Positions 6,481-12,502 of a stretch of DNA of 12,502 nucleotides are shown one piece after another. The notes beneath the pieces are model-generated. The model was not told the origin of the DNA, searched no databases, and saw nothing but the letters and a program-made list of their open reading frames with translations. This DNA comes from JAWLGW01 sp964569055 (GTDB lineage: Bacteria > Planctomycetota > J058). The stretch lies in contig CAZMSZ010000215.1 of NCBI GenBank assembly GCA_964569055.1, positions 1 to 12,502 of the forward strand, given 5' to 3'. Every line of letters begins with the position of its first letter. Within the stretch, counting starts at the first letter, position 1. The translations under genes and the position numbers were made by a program.

Positions 6481-7781
6481 GCACCTCGCGCCGGACGCCG
6501 CGCCGCCTCGCGGCCCTCGCCACGCTCGCCCTCCTGGCCGCGCCCGCGCGCGCGCAGGAGGAGCAGGGCCGCCCGATCGCGCTGGTCGGCGCCACCGTGC
6601 ACCCGATCGAGGGCGAGGCGGGCCCCGCCACCGTGCTGCTGCAGGGCGGGCGGATCCGCGCGGTCGCGCCCGACCTGGCGCTCCCCGCCGAGGTGAGGCG
6701 GATCGACCTCACGGGACGCCACCTCTACCCGGGCCTCATCGACGCCGACTCGGTGCTCGGCCTGGTCGAGATCGGCAGCGTGGGCGCGACGGTCGACTAC
6801 CGCGAGCTGGGCCGGATCAACCCCAGCCTGCGCGCCGAGCTGGCGGTCAACCCCGACTCCGAGCTGCTGCCGGTGGCCCGCACCGGCGGGGTGCTCCTGG
6901 CCCACATCGCGCCCCGCGGCGGCTTGATCGCGGGCACCAGCGCGCTGATCACCACCGACGGCTGGACGTTCGAGGACATGACCGTGCAGGCGCCGGTGCT
7001 GCTCCACGTGCGCTGGCCGAGCATGCGGGTCGACCCCAGGCGCGAGGAGCCGCTCGAGGAGCAGGTCCGCAAGCGCGAGGAGGCGCTGCTCGCGATCGAC
7101 GAGGCGTTCGCCGACGCGGCGGCCTACTGGAAGGCGCGCACGTCGTCGGGGGTCACGCCGCCCGACGAGGACCCCAAGTGGGAGGCCATGCGCAAGGTGA
7201 TCGCGCGCGAGGTGCCCGTCGGCGTCAGCGCCGAGCGCCTGAGCGAGCTGCGGGCCGCGCTCGACTGGGCCGACCGGCAGCAGGTGCGCCTGATCCTGCT
7301 CGGCGCGACCGACGCCTGGCGGATCGCCGACGACCTGGCGCTGCACGAGGTCGCGGTCGTGCTCGGCCCGAGCACGCACCTCCCGCTGCGCCACCACGAG
7401 GCGGTCGACACCGTGTTCGCGGCCGCGGCGCGTCTCCACGAGGCGGGCGTGCGGTTCGCGTTCTCGAGCGGCGGCAGCGGCTGGGGCGCGGCCGACAGCC
7501 GGAACCTCAAGCGTCAGGCCGCCCTGGCGGTGCGCCACGGCCTCCCGCCCGAGGCGGCCCTACGCGCGCTGACCCTGGGCGCCGCCGAGATCCTGGGCGT
7601 CGACGCGCGCCTCGGCTCGATCGAGGCCGGCAAGGACGCCACCCTGATCGCGACCGACCGCCCGCTGCTCGAGGAGCAGGCGCGCGTGACCCACGCCTGG
7701 ATCGCCGGGCGGCAGGTCAGCCTGGAGGACCGCCAGCTGCGGCTGTACGAGAAGTACCGGGCGCGCCCGCCGCGCCGCTGA
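6477..7781 (+). CDS. Exported amidohydrolase-like protein lacking metal ligands
   Basis: A 434-residue amidohydrolase-superfamily protein. A twin-arginine-poor Sec signal peptide (MSTSRRTPRRLAALATLALL) ends at APARA|QEE, cut near residue 26. The N-terminal beta part (LVGATVHPIEG ... GGRIRAVAP) and the C-terminal part (LGSIEAGKDATLIATD) match the imidazolonepropionase-like family. After YPGLID, the expected H-x-H is D91 and V93. The usual catalytic Asp region reads FAFSSGGSGWG without Asp, so hydrolase activity is doubtful. The most likely role is a structural or substrate-binding partner of the upstream double amidohydrolase. The GTG start at 6477 overlaps the upstream stop by 4 bases. It has GGGAGGG (6462-6468) at good spacing, which settles the start even though the frame stays open far upstream as a shadow. 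The stop codon lies 6 bases from that of the convergent peptidase gene. Confidence 0.9.
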   Translation: MSTSRRTPRRLAALATLALLAAPARAQEEQGRPIALVGATVHPIEGEAGPATVLLQGGRIRAVAPDLALPAEVRRIDLTGRHLYPGLIDADSVLGLVEIGSVGATVDYRELGRINPSLRAELAVNPDSELLPVARTGGVLLAHIAPRGGLIAGTSALITTDGWTFEDMTVQAPVLLHVRWPSMRVDPRREEPLEEQVRKREEALLAIDEAFADAAAYWKARTSSGVTPPDEDPKWEAMRKVIAREVPVGVSAERLSELRAALDWADRQQVRLILLGATDAWRIADDLALHEVAVVLGPSTHLPLRHHEAVDTVFAAAARLHEAGVRFAFSSGGSGWGAADSRNLKRQAALAVRHGLPPEAALRALTLGAAEILGVDARLGSIEAGKDATLIATDRPLLEEQARVTHAWIAGRQVSLEDRQLRLYEKYRARPPRR

Positions 7782-7790
7782 GCGCGCTCA
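7779..7790. repeat. 12-bp palindrome holding both convergent stop codons
   Basis: TGAGCGCGCTCA is a perfect palindrome whose first three bases are the stop of the plus-strand amidohydrolase-like gene. Its last three are the complement of the stop of the minus-strand peptidase gene. It could act as a tiny bidirectional RNA hairpin, but no T-tracts flank it, and 12-bp palindromes are common by chance at this GC content. Confidence 0.6.
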
Positions 7791-9425
7791 GTCCTTCGGC
7801 AGGCCGTGGTGGCGGGTGGGGCCGCGCACCTCGAGCGCGTCGTCCCACAGGTAGCCCTTGTCGAGCACGAACCGGGCGCGGAACGTGGTCCCGCCCTCGG
7901 GGTCGGCGCGGACCCAGGGCGTCGCCAGCCGGACGACCGCGTGGAGCTCGCTCGCGCCCCAGGGAAGCTCATGGCGGCGCGCCACGTAGGTGGGGCCGGT
8001 CGCGACCACCACGCCGCCGCGCAGCCAGCGCACCGGCGAGGCGGGGATGGGCGACCCGGCGAGGTCGAGGTCCAGGGACAGGCGGCAGGTCTGGGCGTCG
8101 AGGCGCTCGACCTTGGTGCGCACCGGCCAGGTCTTCTTGGCGATGCGCACCACGAGCAGCTCGCGGCACACCGCGCAGAACGGCGTCGCGCGGTTGCTCG
8201 TGCGCATGAGGCAGGTGCGCGAGGGGCGATACCAGCGGCGGCTCTGATAGTACGCGCCGGGGTACAGCCCCACGTCGGGGCGCTCGTGGTCGGGCGTGGG
8301 GAGCGCGGCGTCCGCGGGGAGCCAGTGACGCCAGGGAATGAACCGGCGCTCGGTGTGGGTCGTGGCGTTGCCCCCCGTGTCGCCGAGGCTCAGCGCGGCC
8401 TCCACGATCCCGTTGCCGAGCAGGAAGTCGCACAGCGACTCCTCGCGCTCCTCGTACTCGTCGAACAGGCGGCCGATCACGTGGCCGAGCTCGTGGACGA
8501 CCACGGAGGGGAACCGCCCGCCCACCGCGGAGACGGCGGCGACGTCGCCGTAGTACCAGGCGATCGAGCGGAAGCGGTCGTTCGCCACGATCACGATCGC
8601 GTCCGCGCCCGGCGCGGCCGCGGCCAGGGCGCGCACTCGCCCCACGTCCAGGGTGGGGGTGGCGTTCCGCTCGTCCGCCGGTGCCAGCTTGGTTCCGGCG
8701 GCGGTGCGGACCCCGCGGACCCCCGAGAACGGGTCGGGGAAGCGCAGGGCGTGCACGTTGAACAGCGGCCACAGCTCGGCGAAGGGCGTGGTCTTCTGCA
8801 GCGCGTCGATCGCGCTGGTCACCCGGGCGTCGTAGCGATCGAGCTCCTCGATCGCGTACCCCTCGGGCACGAACACGATGTCGTAGCGGTCCTCGGGCGC
8901 GCCGTGGTCGACGAGCGTGCGCACGCTGCGCAGCTCGTGCGGCGCGCCGCGCCGGCCCGTGGACTGGAGCCTGCGCCAGGCGTCCTCGGGGGCCAGCCGC
9001 GTGGGGTTCCGCACCGCCTCGCTCACCCGCCCGTCGCGGATGGTGTAGCGCGCCTCGAGCTCGTTGATCGCCAGGGACGCCGCGATCGGCGCCCCCGCGA
9101 CCGCGCCGCTCAGTCCGCGCGCGGTCATGGCCGCCGGCGCCTCGTACTTCACGACCAGCCGCCCGGCGCCTGGGAGGTGCACCGCGCGGCTGCGCCACAC
9201 CCGCGCCCGCGCGTGCGGGGCGCCGCCGCGGGTCAGCTCGGTGCGGGTCAGCTCGAGCCGGCCGCCCCCGGCGCGCTCGATCCGGAGCAGCGCCTCGCTG
9301 GCGGCGCCGTCGTCGTAGCGGCCGCGCAGCACGTAGTCGCCCGACAGCGCGCGCAAGGGGTCCTGGGCGGCGGCCGGGGCGGCGGTCAGCAGGAGCAGGG
9401 CGAGGACGGTCGAGGCTCGGGTCAT
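7788..9425 (-). CDS. Secreted M64-type zinc metallopeptidase, copy A
   Basis: A 545-residue peptidase of the M64 family (named after a Clostridium IgA protease), with signal peptide MTRASTVLALLLLTAAPAAA cut near residue 20. A beta-rich N-terminal domain (about 25-150; SGDYVLRGRYDDG, typical of the M64 N-terminal domain) precedes the catalytic domain. That domain opens with PHELRSVRTLVDHGAPEDRY and DIVFVPEGY. The zinc motif is HELGHVIGRLFDEY: H311, E312 (catalytic) and H315, with D322 as the probable third ligand. A Cys cluster follows (C405, C417, C420; FCAVC), as in other M64 proteins. The last ~110 residues look like an Ig-type beta domain. The start at 9425 is set by the signal peptide; the frame stays open 52 codons further upstream as Arg/Ala-rich noise. 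The gene lies 192 bases downstream of paralogue copy B on the same strand and has its own conserved upstream elements. Target substrates are unknown and IgA cleavage should not be assumed. Confidence 0.92.
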   Translation of the reverse strand: MTRASTVLALLLLTAAPAAAQDPLRALSGDYVLRGRYDDGAASEALLRIERAGGGRLELTRTELTRGGAPHARARVWRSRAVHLPGAGRLVVKYEAPAAMTARGLSGAVAGAPIAASLAINELEARYTIRDGRVSEAVRNPTRLAPEDAWRRLQSTGRRGAPHELRSVRTLVDHGAPEDRYDIVFVPEGYAIEELDRYDARVTSAIDALQKTTPFAELWPLFNVHALRFPDPFSGVRGVRTAAGTKLAPADERNATPTLDVGRVRALAAAAPGADAIVIVANDRFRSIAWYYGDVAAVSAVGGRFPSVVVHELGHVIGRLFDEYEEREESLCDFLLGNGIVEAALSLGDTGGNATTHTERRFIPWRHWLPADAALPTPDHERPDVGLYPGAYYQSRRWYRPSRTCLMRTSNRATPFCAVCRELLVVRIAKKTWPVRTKVERLDAQTCRLSLDLDLAGSPIPASPVRWLRGGVVVATGPTYVARRHELPWGASELHAVVRLATPWVRADPEGGTTFRARFVLDKGYLWDDALEVRGPTRHHGLPKD

Positions 9426-9438
9426 GCGGCGCGCCCGA

Positions 9439-9455
9439 GGCAAACGACGCGCCGC
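9439..9455 (-). promoter_or_regulatory. Conserved GTTTGCC box upstream of peptidase A
   Basis: On the minus strand this reads GCGGCGCGTCGTTTGCC and ends 13 bases before the ATG. A near copy (15 of 17 identical) sits 11 bases before the ATG of peptidase B. Neither gene has a clear Shine-Dalgarno sequence, so the box may be a shared promoter or translation element, or a relic of the gene duplication. Confidence 0.45.
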
Positions 9456-9576
9456 GACGCGGGCGGTCGCCGCTCGTCGGGGCGGGCGCGCGCTCCGGCG
9501 CGTAAACGTCGGGGGGGCCGCACGGAGGGACGCAGGCGCCGCGCTGGGCGAGCGCAGGTCCGACGCGGCGCCGCGA

Positions 9577-9613
9577 CGCACCCTGGCCGCTGAAAGGAGT
9601 GCGAAAGGGAGCG
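9577..9613. other. Structured element upstream of peptidase A (copy 1)
   Basis: Read on the plus strand, CGC-A-CCC (9577-9583) pairs with GGG-A-GCG (9607-9613) with one A-A mismatch. Inside, CGCT (9588-9591) pairs with AGTG (9598-9601) including a G-T wobble, closing the hexaloop GAAAGG. CGAAA (9602-9606) is unpaired on the right. A second element with the same architecture and differing paired bases lies at 11342-11384, upstream of peptidase B. This copy starts only a few bases beyond the stop codon of peptidase B, so it could serve as an end structure for B, a leader element for A, or an interspersed repeat. Confidence 0.5.
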
Positions 9614-9617
9614 ACCG

Positions 9618-11246
9618 CTAGAAGGGGCTGCGCGGCGCCCCCAGATCCTCGGGGAACCCCCGCCGGCGGGAGGGCCCCCGGACCTCGAGCCGCTTGCTCC
9701 ACAGCTGCCCCTTGTTCAGCACGAACCGCGTGCGGAACGTGGTCTGCCCCTCGGGATCCACCCGCACCCAGGGCAGCGCGATCTGCACGATCGCGTCGAG
9801 GTTGCTCTCGCCCCAGGGCTGATCGTCGCGGCGCGCCACGTAGGTCGGACCGCGGCCGACCTCGACCATGCCGTTTCGCAGCCAGAGCACCTGCGATGGG
9901 GTGGCGAGGTCGGTCTCGAGCGTGAACCGCAGGGTCTCGCCGTCGATCCGCTCCGCCTTGGCGCGCACGGGCCAGGTCTGGGCGGCCAAGCGGATCGTGA
10001 GCAGCTCGCGGCACACCACGCAGAACGGCGCGTCGTCGCCGCGCATCCTGCAGGTGAGCGCAGGGCGGTACCAGTAGCGGCTGCGGTGGAGCGCGCCGCG
10101 GTACAGCCCGACCTCGGTGGGGTGGTCCGCGGGCGTGGGCAGCCGGGCGCCCTCCGCCAGCCAGTGACCCCACGGGACGAAGCGGCGCTCGGTGTGGGTG
10201 GTCACGTTGCCGCCCCAGCCCGTCTGGCCGATCAGGAGCTCGTTGATCGCGTTGCCGTAGACGAAGTCCCAGCGCGAGTCGGGGTACTCCTCGTACTCGT
10301 CGAGCAGCCGCCCGACGACGTGGCCGAGCTCGTGCACGACCATGCGCTCGAAGCGGCCGTGCCAGGCCGAGGCCACGGTCACCCCGTCCTCGGCCAGGGA
10401 GCGGAAGCTGTGATCGGTGATCACGACCACCGCGTCGGCGCCCGGGGCGTACTCGCCGAGGGCGCGGGCGCGCTTCCAGTCGGGCTGGGGGAACCCCCAG
10501 GGGTCCTTCGAGAGCCTGGTCCCCGCGGCCGTCGGCGCGCCGCGCTCGCTCGAGGCGTCGGCGAAGCGCACCACGTGGACGTTGAACAGGCTCCACAGCT
10601 CCTTGAAGGGCGAGGTGACGCTGAGCTCGTCCACGACGCGCTGCACGTACAGGTCGAACGCGCCCAGCGCCTCGGCGGTGAACGCCTCGGGCACGAACAC
10701 CAGGTCGTAGCGGTCGGCGGGCGCGCCGTGCCCGACGAGCGTCCGCACGCTGCGCAGCTCGTGGGGCGGGCCGTGGCGGCCGACGCTCTGCAGGTGACGC
10801 CAGCGGTGCTCGGGGGCGCGGCGGGTCGCGTTCTCGACGCCTTCGGTCAGCCTGCCGGCGCGCACGAGGTAGCGAGCGCGCAGGACGTTGGGCGAGACGA
10901 CCGGCGCCACGCCCCCGCCGCCGAGCGCGCCGACGAGCCCGCGCCGCTGCTGATCGGCGGGCGCCTCGAACGTCACGAAGAACCGCTCGGCGTCGAGCAC
11001 GCGCACGGCGCGGGCGCGCCACACGCGGGTGGGCGCGAGCGGCTGCCCGCCACGCGCCAGCTCCACGCGAGTGACGTGCAGGCGCCCCTCCCGACGCTCG
11101 ATCCGCAGCACCGCCTCGCTGCGGACGCCCGTGTCGTACGCGCCGCGCAGCGTGTAGTGCCCCACGAGCGCGTCGCCTGGGCGCGGGGGCTCCTTGGCCC
11201 AGGCGGGCGCGGTGAACAGGAGCAGGAACAACACGGCTCGGATCAT
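9618..11246 (-). CDS. Secreted M64-type zinc metallopeptidase, copy B
   Basis: A 542-residue paralogue of the downstream copy A, with the same domain order and roughly half the residues identical by eye. The signal peptide is MIRAVLFLLLFTAPAWA, cut near residue 17. The catalytic region starts PHELRSVRTLVGHGAPADRY, the zinc motif is HELGHVVGRLLDEY (H305, E306, H309, probable ligand D316), and the Cys cluster is C399, C409 and C412. Both copies share GN(A/V)TTHTERRF and GPTYVARR almost unchanged, while the N-terminal domain and the segment before the zinc motif have diverged. All catalytic residues are kept, so both are probably active, perhaps with different specificity. The ATG at 11246 begins the signal peptide. 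It is divergent from dusA, sharing the 188-base region 11247-11434, and is the first gene of the peptidase pair. Confidence 0.92.
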   Translation of the reverse strand: MIRAVLFLLLFTAPAWAKEPPRPGDALVGHYTLRGAYDTGVRSEAVLRIERREGRLHVTRVELARGGQPLAPTRVWRARAVRVLDAERFFVTFEAPADQQRRGLVGALGGGGVAPVVSPNVLRARYLVRAGRLTEGVENATRRAPEHRWRHLQSVGRHGPPHELRSVRTLVGHGAPADRYDLVFVPEAFTAEALGAFDLYVQRVVDELSVTSPFKELWSLFNVHVVRFADASSERGAPTAAGTRLSKDPWGFPQPDWKRARALGEYAPGADAVVVITDHSFRSLAEDGVTVASAWHGRFERMVVHELGHVVGRLLDEYEEYPDSRWDFVYGNAINELLIGQTGWGGNVTTHTERRFVPWGHWLAEGARLPTPADHPTEVGLYRGALHRSRYWYRPALTCRMRGDDAPFCVVCRELLTIRLAAQTWPVRAKAERIDGETLRFTLETDLATPSQVLWLRNGMVEVGRGPTYVARRDDQPWGESNLDAIVQIALPWVRVDPEGQTTFRTRFVLNKGQLWSKRLEVRGPSRRRGFPEDLGAPRSPF

Positions 11247-11257
11247 GGGCGACGCCT

Positions 11258-11274
11258 GGCAAACTCCGCGCCGC
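11258..11274 (-). promoter_or_regulatory. Conserved GTTTGCC box upstream of peptidase B
   Basis: The minus strand reads GCGGCGCGGAGTTTGCC, 15 of 17 bases identical to the box before peptidase A and at nearly the same distance from the ATG (11 against 13 bases). A further GCGCGGTTTGC lies just upstream here (minus strand, near 11276-11286), so copy B has a tandem arrangement that copy A lacks. Confidence 0.45.
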
Positions 11275-11341
11275 GCGCAAACCGCGCGGGCGCCTGCCTC
11301 GGATCGACGTGCCGATCGCCGGGCGTCGGGCCGAGCCGACG

Positions 11342-11384
11342 GGCGTCCCCGCCGCTGAAGGGAGCGCGAAAAGGGGGAGACGCC
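11342..11384. other. Structured element upstream of peptidase B (copy 2)
   Basis: Read on the plus strand, GGCGTC (11342-11347) pairs with GACGCC (11379-11384). After a bulged A at 11378, CCC (11348-11350) pairs with GGG (11375-11377). Inside, CGCT (11353-11356) pairs with AGCG (11363-11366), closing the hexaloop GAAGGG, with CGAAAAGG unpaired on the right. Architecture, loop and the extra A match the element at 9577-9613, while paired bases differ in compensating ways. It lies in the region shared by peptidase B and dusA, so either could use it. Confidence 0.5.
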
Positions 11385-11398
11385 GGCGACCGCGCCGC

Positions 11399-11427
11399 TT
11401 GACCGGGTGCGGGCTGGGCTCCACCCT
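11399..11427 (+). promoter_or_regulatory. Candidate promoter for the dusA-like gene
   Basis: TTGACC (11399-11404) matches the -35 consensus at five of six positions. At 17-base spacing CACCCT (11422-11427) keeps the key A and final T of a -10 but little else. Seven bases then lead to the ATG at 11435, so the message would be leaderless or nearly so. Confidence 0.3.
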
Positions 11428-11434
11428 GGGGCGC

Positions 11435-12445
11435 ATGGCCGCCGAGGTGGCGCCGACGCCGCGGGGTCCGACCCCGGCCCTGAGCGTGGCGCCCATGATG
11501 GACACCACCGACCGTCACCTGCGGGTGCTGCTCCGCCAGCTCACCCGGCGGACGCTGCTGTACACCGAGATGATCCCGACCGGCGCGATCCTGCACGGCG
11601 ACCGCGAGCGGGCGCTCGGGTTCTCGCCGGTGGAGCGGCCGCTCGCGCTGCAGCTCGGGGGGGACGACCCGGCCGCCCTGGCGGAGTGCGCGCGGATCGC
11701 CGAGGCATGGGGCTACGACGAGGTCAACCTCAACGTGGGCTGCCCGAGCCCGCGGGTCAAGGAGGGGAGCTTCGGGGCCTGCCTCATGGAGCGCCCCGAG
11801 CGGGTGGCCGAGGGCGTGGCCGCCATGCGCGCCGCGACGCGGCTGCAGATCACCGTCAAGCACCGGATCGGGGTCGACGAGCGCGATCGCTACGAGGACA
11901 TGCTGCGGTTCGTGGACGCGGTGGCCGCGGCCGGGTGCGACCGGTTCACGGTCCACGCGCGCAAGGCCTGGCTGGAGGGGCTGAGCCCCAAGCAGAACCG
12001 CACGGTCCCGCCGCTCCGCTACGAGGACGTCTACCGGCTCAAGCGTGAGCGCCCGGCGCTGGCGGTCGAGCTCAACGGCGGGGTGCGCACGCTCGAGCAG
12101 GCGCTCGCGCACCTCGAGCAGGTCGACGCGGTCATGATCGGGCGCGCCGCAGCCGACGACCCGTACCTGTTCGCCGAGGCCGACCGGCGCGTGTTCGGCG
12201 AGGAGTGCCCCACCCCGACCCGCGAGGATGTGGTCCGCGCCATGCTCCCCTACTACGCCGAGTGGCACGGGCGCGGCGCCCGCCTCCCGCTGCTGGTGCG
12301 CGGCCTCCACAACCTGTTCGCGGGCCTCCCAGGCGCGCGCGCCTGGCGCCGGGCGCTGACCGAGGAGACCCGTCCGCGCGGGGCGGACGTCTCGGCGATC
12401 GAGCGCGCGCTCGAGGCCGTGCTGACGCGGTCGCCAGGGGCTTGA
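11435..12445 (+). CDS. dusA: tRNA-dihydrouridine synthase, DusA-like
   Basis: A 336-residue FMN- and NADPH-dependent enzyme that reduces uridines in the tRNA D-loop (positions 20/20a in DusA enzymes), cytoplasmic. The sequence opens with LSVAPMMDTTDRHLR at the FMN-binding first strand, then LLYTEM and LQLGGDDP. NLNVGCPSPRVKEGSFGACL follows, holding the catalytic Cys C103. After that come VKHRIGVDE, HARKAWLEGLSPKQNR (a signature that separates DusA from DusB and DusC), ELNGGV and MIGRAA for phosphate binding. Length is normal. The ATG at 11435 is preferred over the GTG at 11309, because the 42 extra residues are Arg-rich noise overlapping the structured element, and family members start close to the FMN-binding strand. 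It is a single-gene unit, divergent from the peptidases and followed two bases after its stop by a long hairpin. Confidence 0.94.
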   Translation: MAAEVAPTPRGPTPALSVAPMMDTTDRHLRVLLRQLTRRTLLYTEMIPTGAILHGDRERALGFSPVERPLALQLGGDDPAALAECARIAEAWGYDEVNLNVGCPSPRVKEGSFGACLMERPERVAEGVAAMRAATRLQITVKHRIGVDERDRYEDMLRFVDAVAAAGCDRFTVHARKAWLEGLSPKQNRTVPPLRYEDVYRLKRERPALAVELNGGVRTLEQALAHLEQVDAVMIGRAAADDPYLFAEADRRVFGEECPTPTREDVVRAMLPYYAEWHGRGARLPLLVRGLHNLFAGLPGARAWRRALTEETRPRGADVSAIERALEAVLTRSPGA

Positions 12446-12447
12446 AT

Positions 12448-12492
12448 CTAGCCCGGATTTTGCACGACGAAGTCGTGCGGAAGCCGGGCTAG
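12448..12492. repeat. Long imperfect hairpin after the dusA stop
   Basis: The outer arms CTAGCCCGG (12448-12456) and CCGGGCTAG (12484-12492) and the inner arms GCACGAC (12462-12468) and GTCGTGC (12472-12478) are perfectly paired. The five bases between them pair by two T-A and two T-G pairs with one A-G mismatch. This gives a 21-position stem around the 3-base loop GAA. It begins two bases after the stop codon, so it may stop or protect the dusA message. However, no T-run follows the right arm, and the right arm runs on into GC-rich sequence. The perfect terminal CTAG and the symmetrical form look like a dispersed palindromic repeat of the kind found between genes. Confidence 0.7.
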
Positions 12493-12502
12493 CCGGGCCC
12501 GA

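Noticed and set aside
9426..9581. 52-residue N-terminal extension of peptidase A
   Set aside because: The extension is Arg/Ala/Pro noise that would bury the signal peptide, and it overlaps the conserved GTTTGCC box.
10086..11402. Plus-strand open frame of 438 codons over peptidase B
   Set aside because: It is antisense to a gene with an intact zinc motif, is His/Arg/Gly/Glu-rich and has no recognisable domain.
11309..11434. 42-residue N-terminal extension of the DusA-like protein
   Set aside because: It is Arg-rich and runs through the structured element, and DusA proteins start just before the LSVAPM strand, as the ATG at 11435 gives.
7969..11508. Minus-strand open frame of 1179 codons across both peptidase genes
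   Set aside because: It is out of frame with both M64 reading frames and has no recognisable motif. The two peptidases with signal peptides and zinc sites explain the DNA.
12448..12492. Classical intrinsic terminator after dusA
   Set aside because: The stem is long enough, but there is no T-run on either side, so it is reported as a palindromic repeat with possible end-of-message function.

Overview
The window is very GC-rich (about three quarters G+C by eye, with strongly G/C third codon positions). It encodes secreted proteins with Gram-negative-style signal peptides. The gene content (M64-type metallopeptidases, imidazolonepropionase-like exported amidohydrolases, a DusA-type tRNA-dihydrouridine synthase, a GT4 glycosyltransferase) fits a free-living high-GC bacterium such as a myxobacterium (Myxococcota) or a high-GC planctomycete. 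The sequence alone does not decide between them. No plasmid, phage, transposase, CRISPR, rRNA or tRNA signal was found.

Layout. Positions 1-454 have no convincing gene. They carry a near-perfect 40-bp palindrome, two further stem-loops and a weak promoter candidate. Five plus-strand genes follow. They are a proline-rich single-pass membrane protein (455-1057), an unrecognised protein with a small 'H-K-x-F-G-x-G' beta-barrel-like C-terminal domain (1118-2122), a GT4 glycosyltransferase (2146-3363), a 1030-residue exported double amidohydrolase (3388-6480) and, overlapping it by 4 bp, a 434-residue exported single amidohydrolase (6477-7781). Two tandem paralogous M64-type zinc metallopeptidases lie on the minus strand (7788-9425 and 9618-11246), convergent with the amidohydrolases. 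A dusA-like gene (11435-12445) is divergent from the peptidase pair, and a long imperfect hairpin follows its stop codon.

How the genes may work together. The two amidohydrolase genes are translationally coupled and both products are predicted to be exported. Of their three amidohydrolase modules only one keeps the metal-binding residues, so a catalytic/pseudo-enzyme partnership is a plausible inference. The two peptidases keep their zinc motif and would act outside the cytoplasm. Peptidases and amidohydrolases together could reflect processing of peptides or derived small molecules in the envelope, but adjacency is the only evidence. The most unusual non-coding signal is a structured element found once upstream of each M64 gene. 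Its helix is preserved with compensatory base changes, and a second short conserved box lies next to each start codon.
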